DNA of 14,862 nucleotides from a bacterium (GTDB taxonomy: Bacteria; Bacillota_A; Clostridia; Lachnospirales; Lachnospiraceae), in assembly GCA_004562915.1 (NCBI GenBank), contig SFQZ01000072.1, positions 1 to 14,862 of the forward strand. Direction: 5' to 3'. Position numbers and translations under genes: made by a program. The notes below the pieces were generated by a model. That model worked only from the letters and a program-made list of their open reading frames with translations. It was not told where the DNA came from and did no database searches. The number at the start of each line of letters is the position of its first letter. Position 1 is the stretch's first letter. Of this stretch, positions 14,601 to 14,862 are shown piece after piece.

Positions 14601-14737
14601 ATTTTGTTCTGTATAGCCAGTAAAGTAGAATGGCAGATGGAGCCTGTGTGGCGTATCAATATCATTGGGAAAGCGGACTGATATTGATACGCCACATAGG
14701 CTCCATCTGCCTCAACATTTTATATACAGAACAAAAT
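14601..14737. repeat. Large imperfect palindrome (hairpin element)
   Basis: Two nested inverted repeats share one centre. The outer arms are 15 bp and perfect (14601-14615 with 14723-14737). The inner arms are 33 bp with a single G-U pair (14632-14664 with 14679-14711) around a 14-base loop at 14665-14678. The arms are separated by unpaired stretches of 16 bases on the left and 11 on the right. The trinucleotide TAT flanks both ends (14598-14600 and 14738-14740), which could be a target duplication or chance in AT-rich DNA. It contains no gene. Possible natures are a miniature inverted-repeat element, a long structured 3' end for the aminotransferase transcript arriving from the right, or a dispersed intergenic hairpin repeat. 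Confidence 0.85.
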
Positions 14738-14744
14738 TATTTTA

Positions 14745-14862
14745 TCATTTATTCAGCTTCTCTCGGAATGCTTCCAACAGCCTGTCATTCTGCTCTGGTT
14801 TCATGATGCAGAAGCGGATAAAGTGATTGTCCAGGAACGGGAAGGTTGAGCAGTCGCGGATC
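14745..14862 (-). CDS. PLP-dependent aminotransferase-like protein, C-terminal end (partial)
   Basis: The - strand frame enters at the right edge and ends with TGA at 14745-14747, leaving 38 codons visible. The sequence RDCSTFPFLDNHFIRFCIMK followed by PEQNDRLLEAFREKL is typical of the end of fold-type I aminotransferases of the HisC/CobD (histidinol-phosphate aminotransferase, threonine-phosphate decarboxylase) group. In these, an R-D-C-S segment and a late F-I-R-F strand, whose Arg binds the substrate carboxylate, close the small domain. The catalytic lysine and the N-terminal part lie outside the window, so the exact enzyme cannot be named. The 137-base palindrome begins 7 bases beyond its stop codon. 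Confidence 0.7.
   Translation of the reverse strand, partial: IRDCSTFPFLDNHFIRFCIMKPEQNDRLLEAFREKLNK

Noticed and set aside
14632..14711. Palindrome read as a CRISPR repeat or as a simple intrinsic terminator
   Set aside because: There is only one unit with no spacers, and no T-run directly follows the inner stem on either strand.

Overview
The window looks like a chromosomal segment of a low-GC Gram-positive anaerobe, most likely a member of the Lachnospiraceae (Clostridia, Bacillota). The reasons are a PolC-type replicase, the xpaC-telA pair, AG-rich ribosome binding sites of the aaggagg type before nearly every gene, consensus sigma-A promoters with 17-bp spacers, and tRNA genes that do not encode the 3' CCA. 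The genus is not assigned. The content is mostly housekeeping. I found no convincing new defence, mobile or biosynthetic system. The least explained part is the last ~760 bases.

Layout. (1) 28-531: five tRNA genes (Glu, Thr, CAU-anticodon Met/Ile2, Asp, Val) on the + strand, ending in an intrinsic terminator whose T-run forms part of a promoter for the next gene. (2) 677-1660: an AraC-family regulator with an N-terminal cupin. Its terminator is shared with a convergent tRNA-Arg(ACG) gene (1718-1791, - strand), which has a consensus promoter. (3) 2016-3879: malQ (4-alpha-glucanotransferase) followed by a small two-helix membrane protein, ending in a bidirectional terminator. (4) 3911-4450, - strand: a VanZ-like membrane protein, divergent from (5).

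(5) 4645-14098: a tightly packed run of six + strand genes, thyA, a dihydrofolate reductase gene, xpaC, telA, ispG and polC. Gaps are 4 to 27 bp and no terminator is visible inside, so it is probably one operon driven from the promoter at 4530-4558. ThyA makes dTMP and releases dihydrofolate, which the reductase recycles. IspG makes an isoprenoid precursor, and PolC is the replicative polymerase. XpaC and TelA are a widespread Gram-positive pair whose exact role is unsettled.

(6) 14099-14862: a degenerate tail. It holds a truncated AraC-type HTH remnant on the - strand, a reading frame that continues past it through in-frame stops, a large imperfect palindrome of 137 bases, and the last 38 codons of a PLP-dependent aminotransferase-like gene that enters from the right edge on the - strand.
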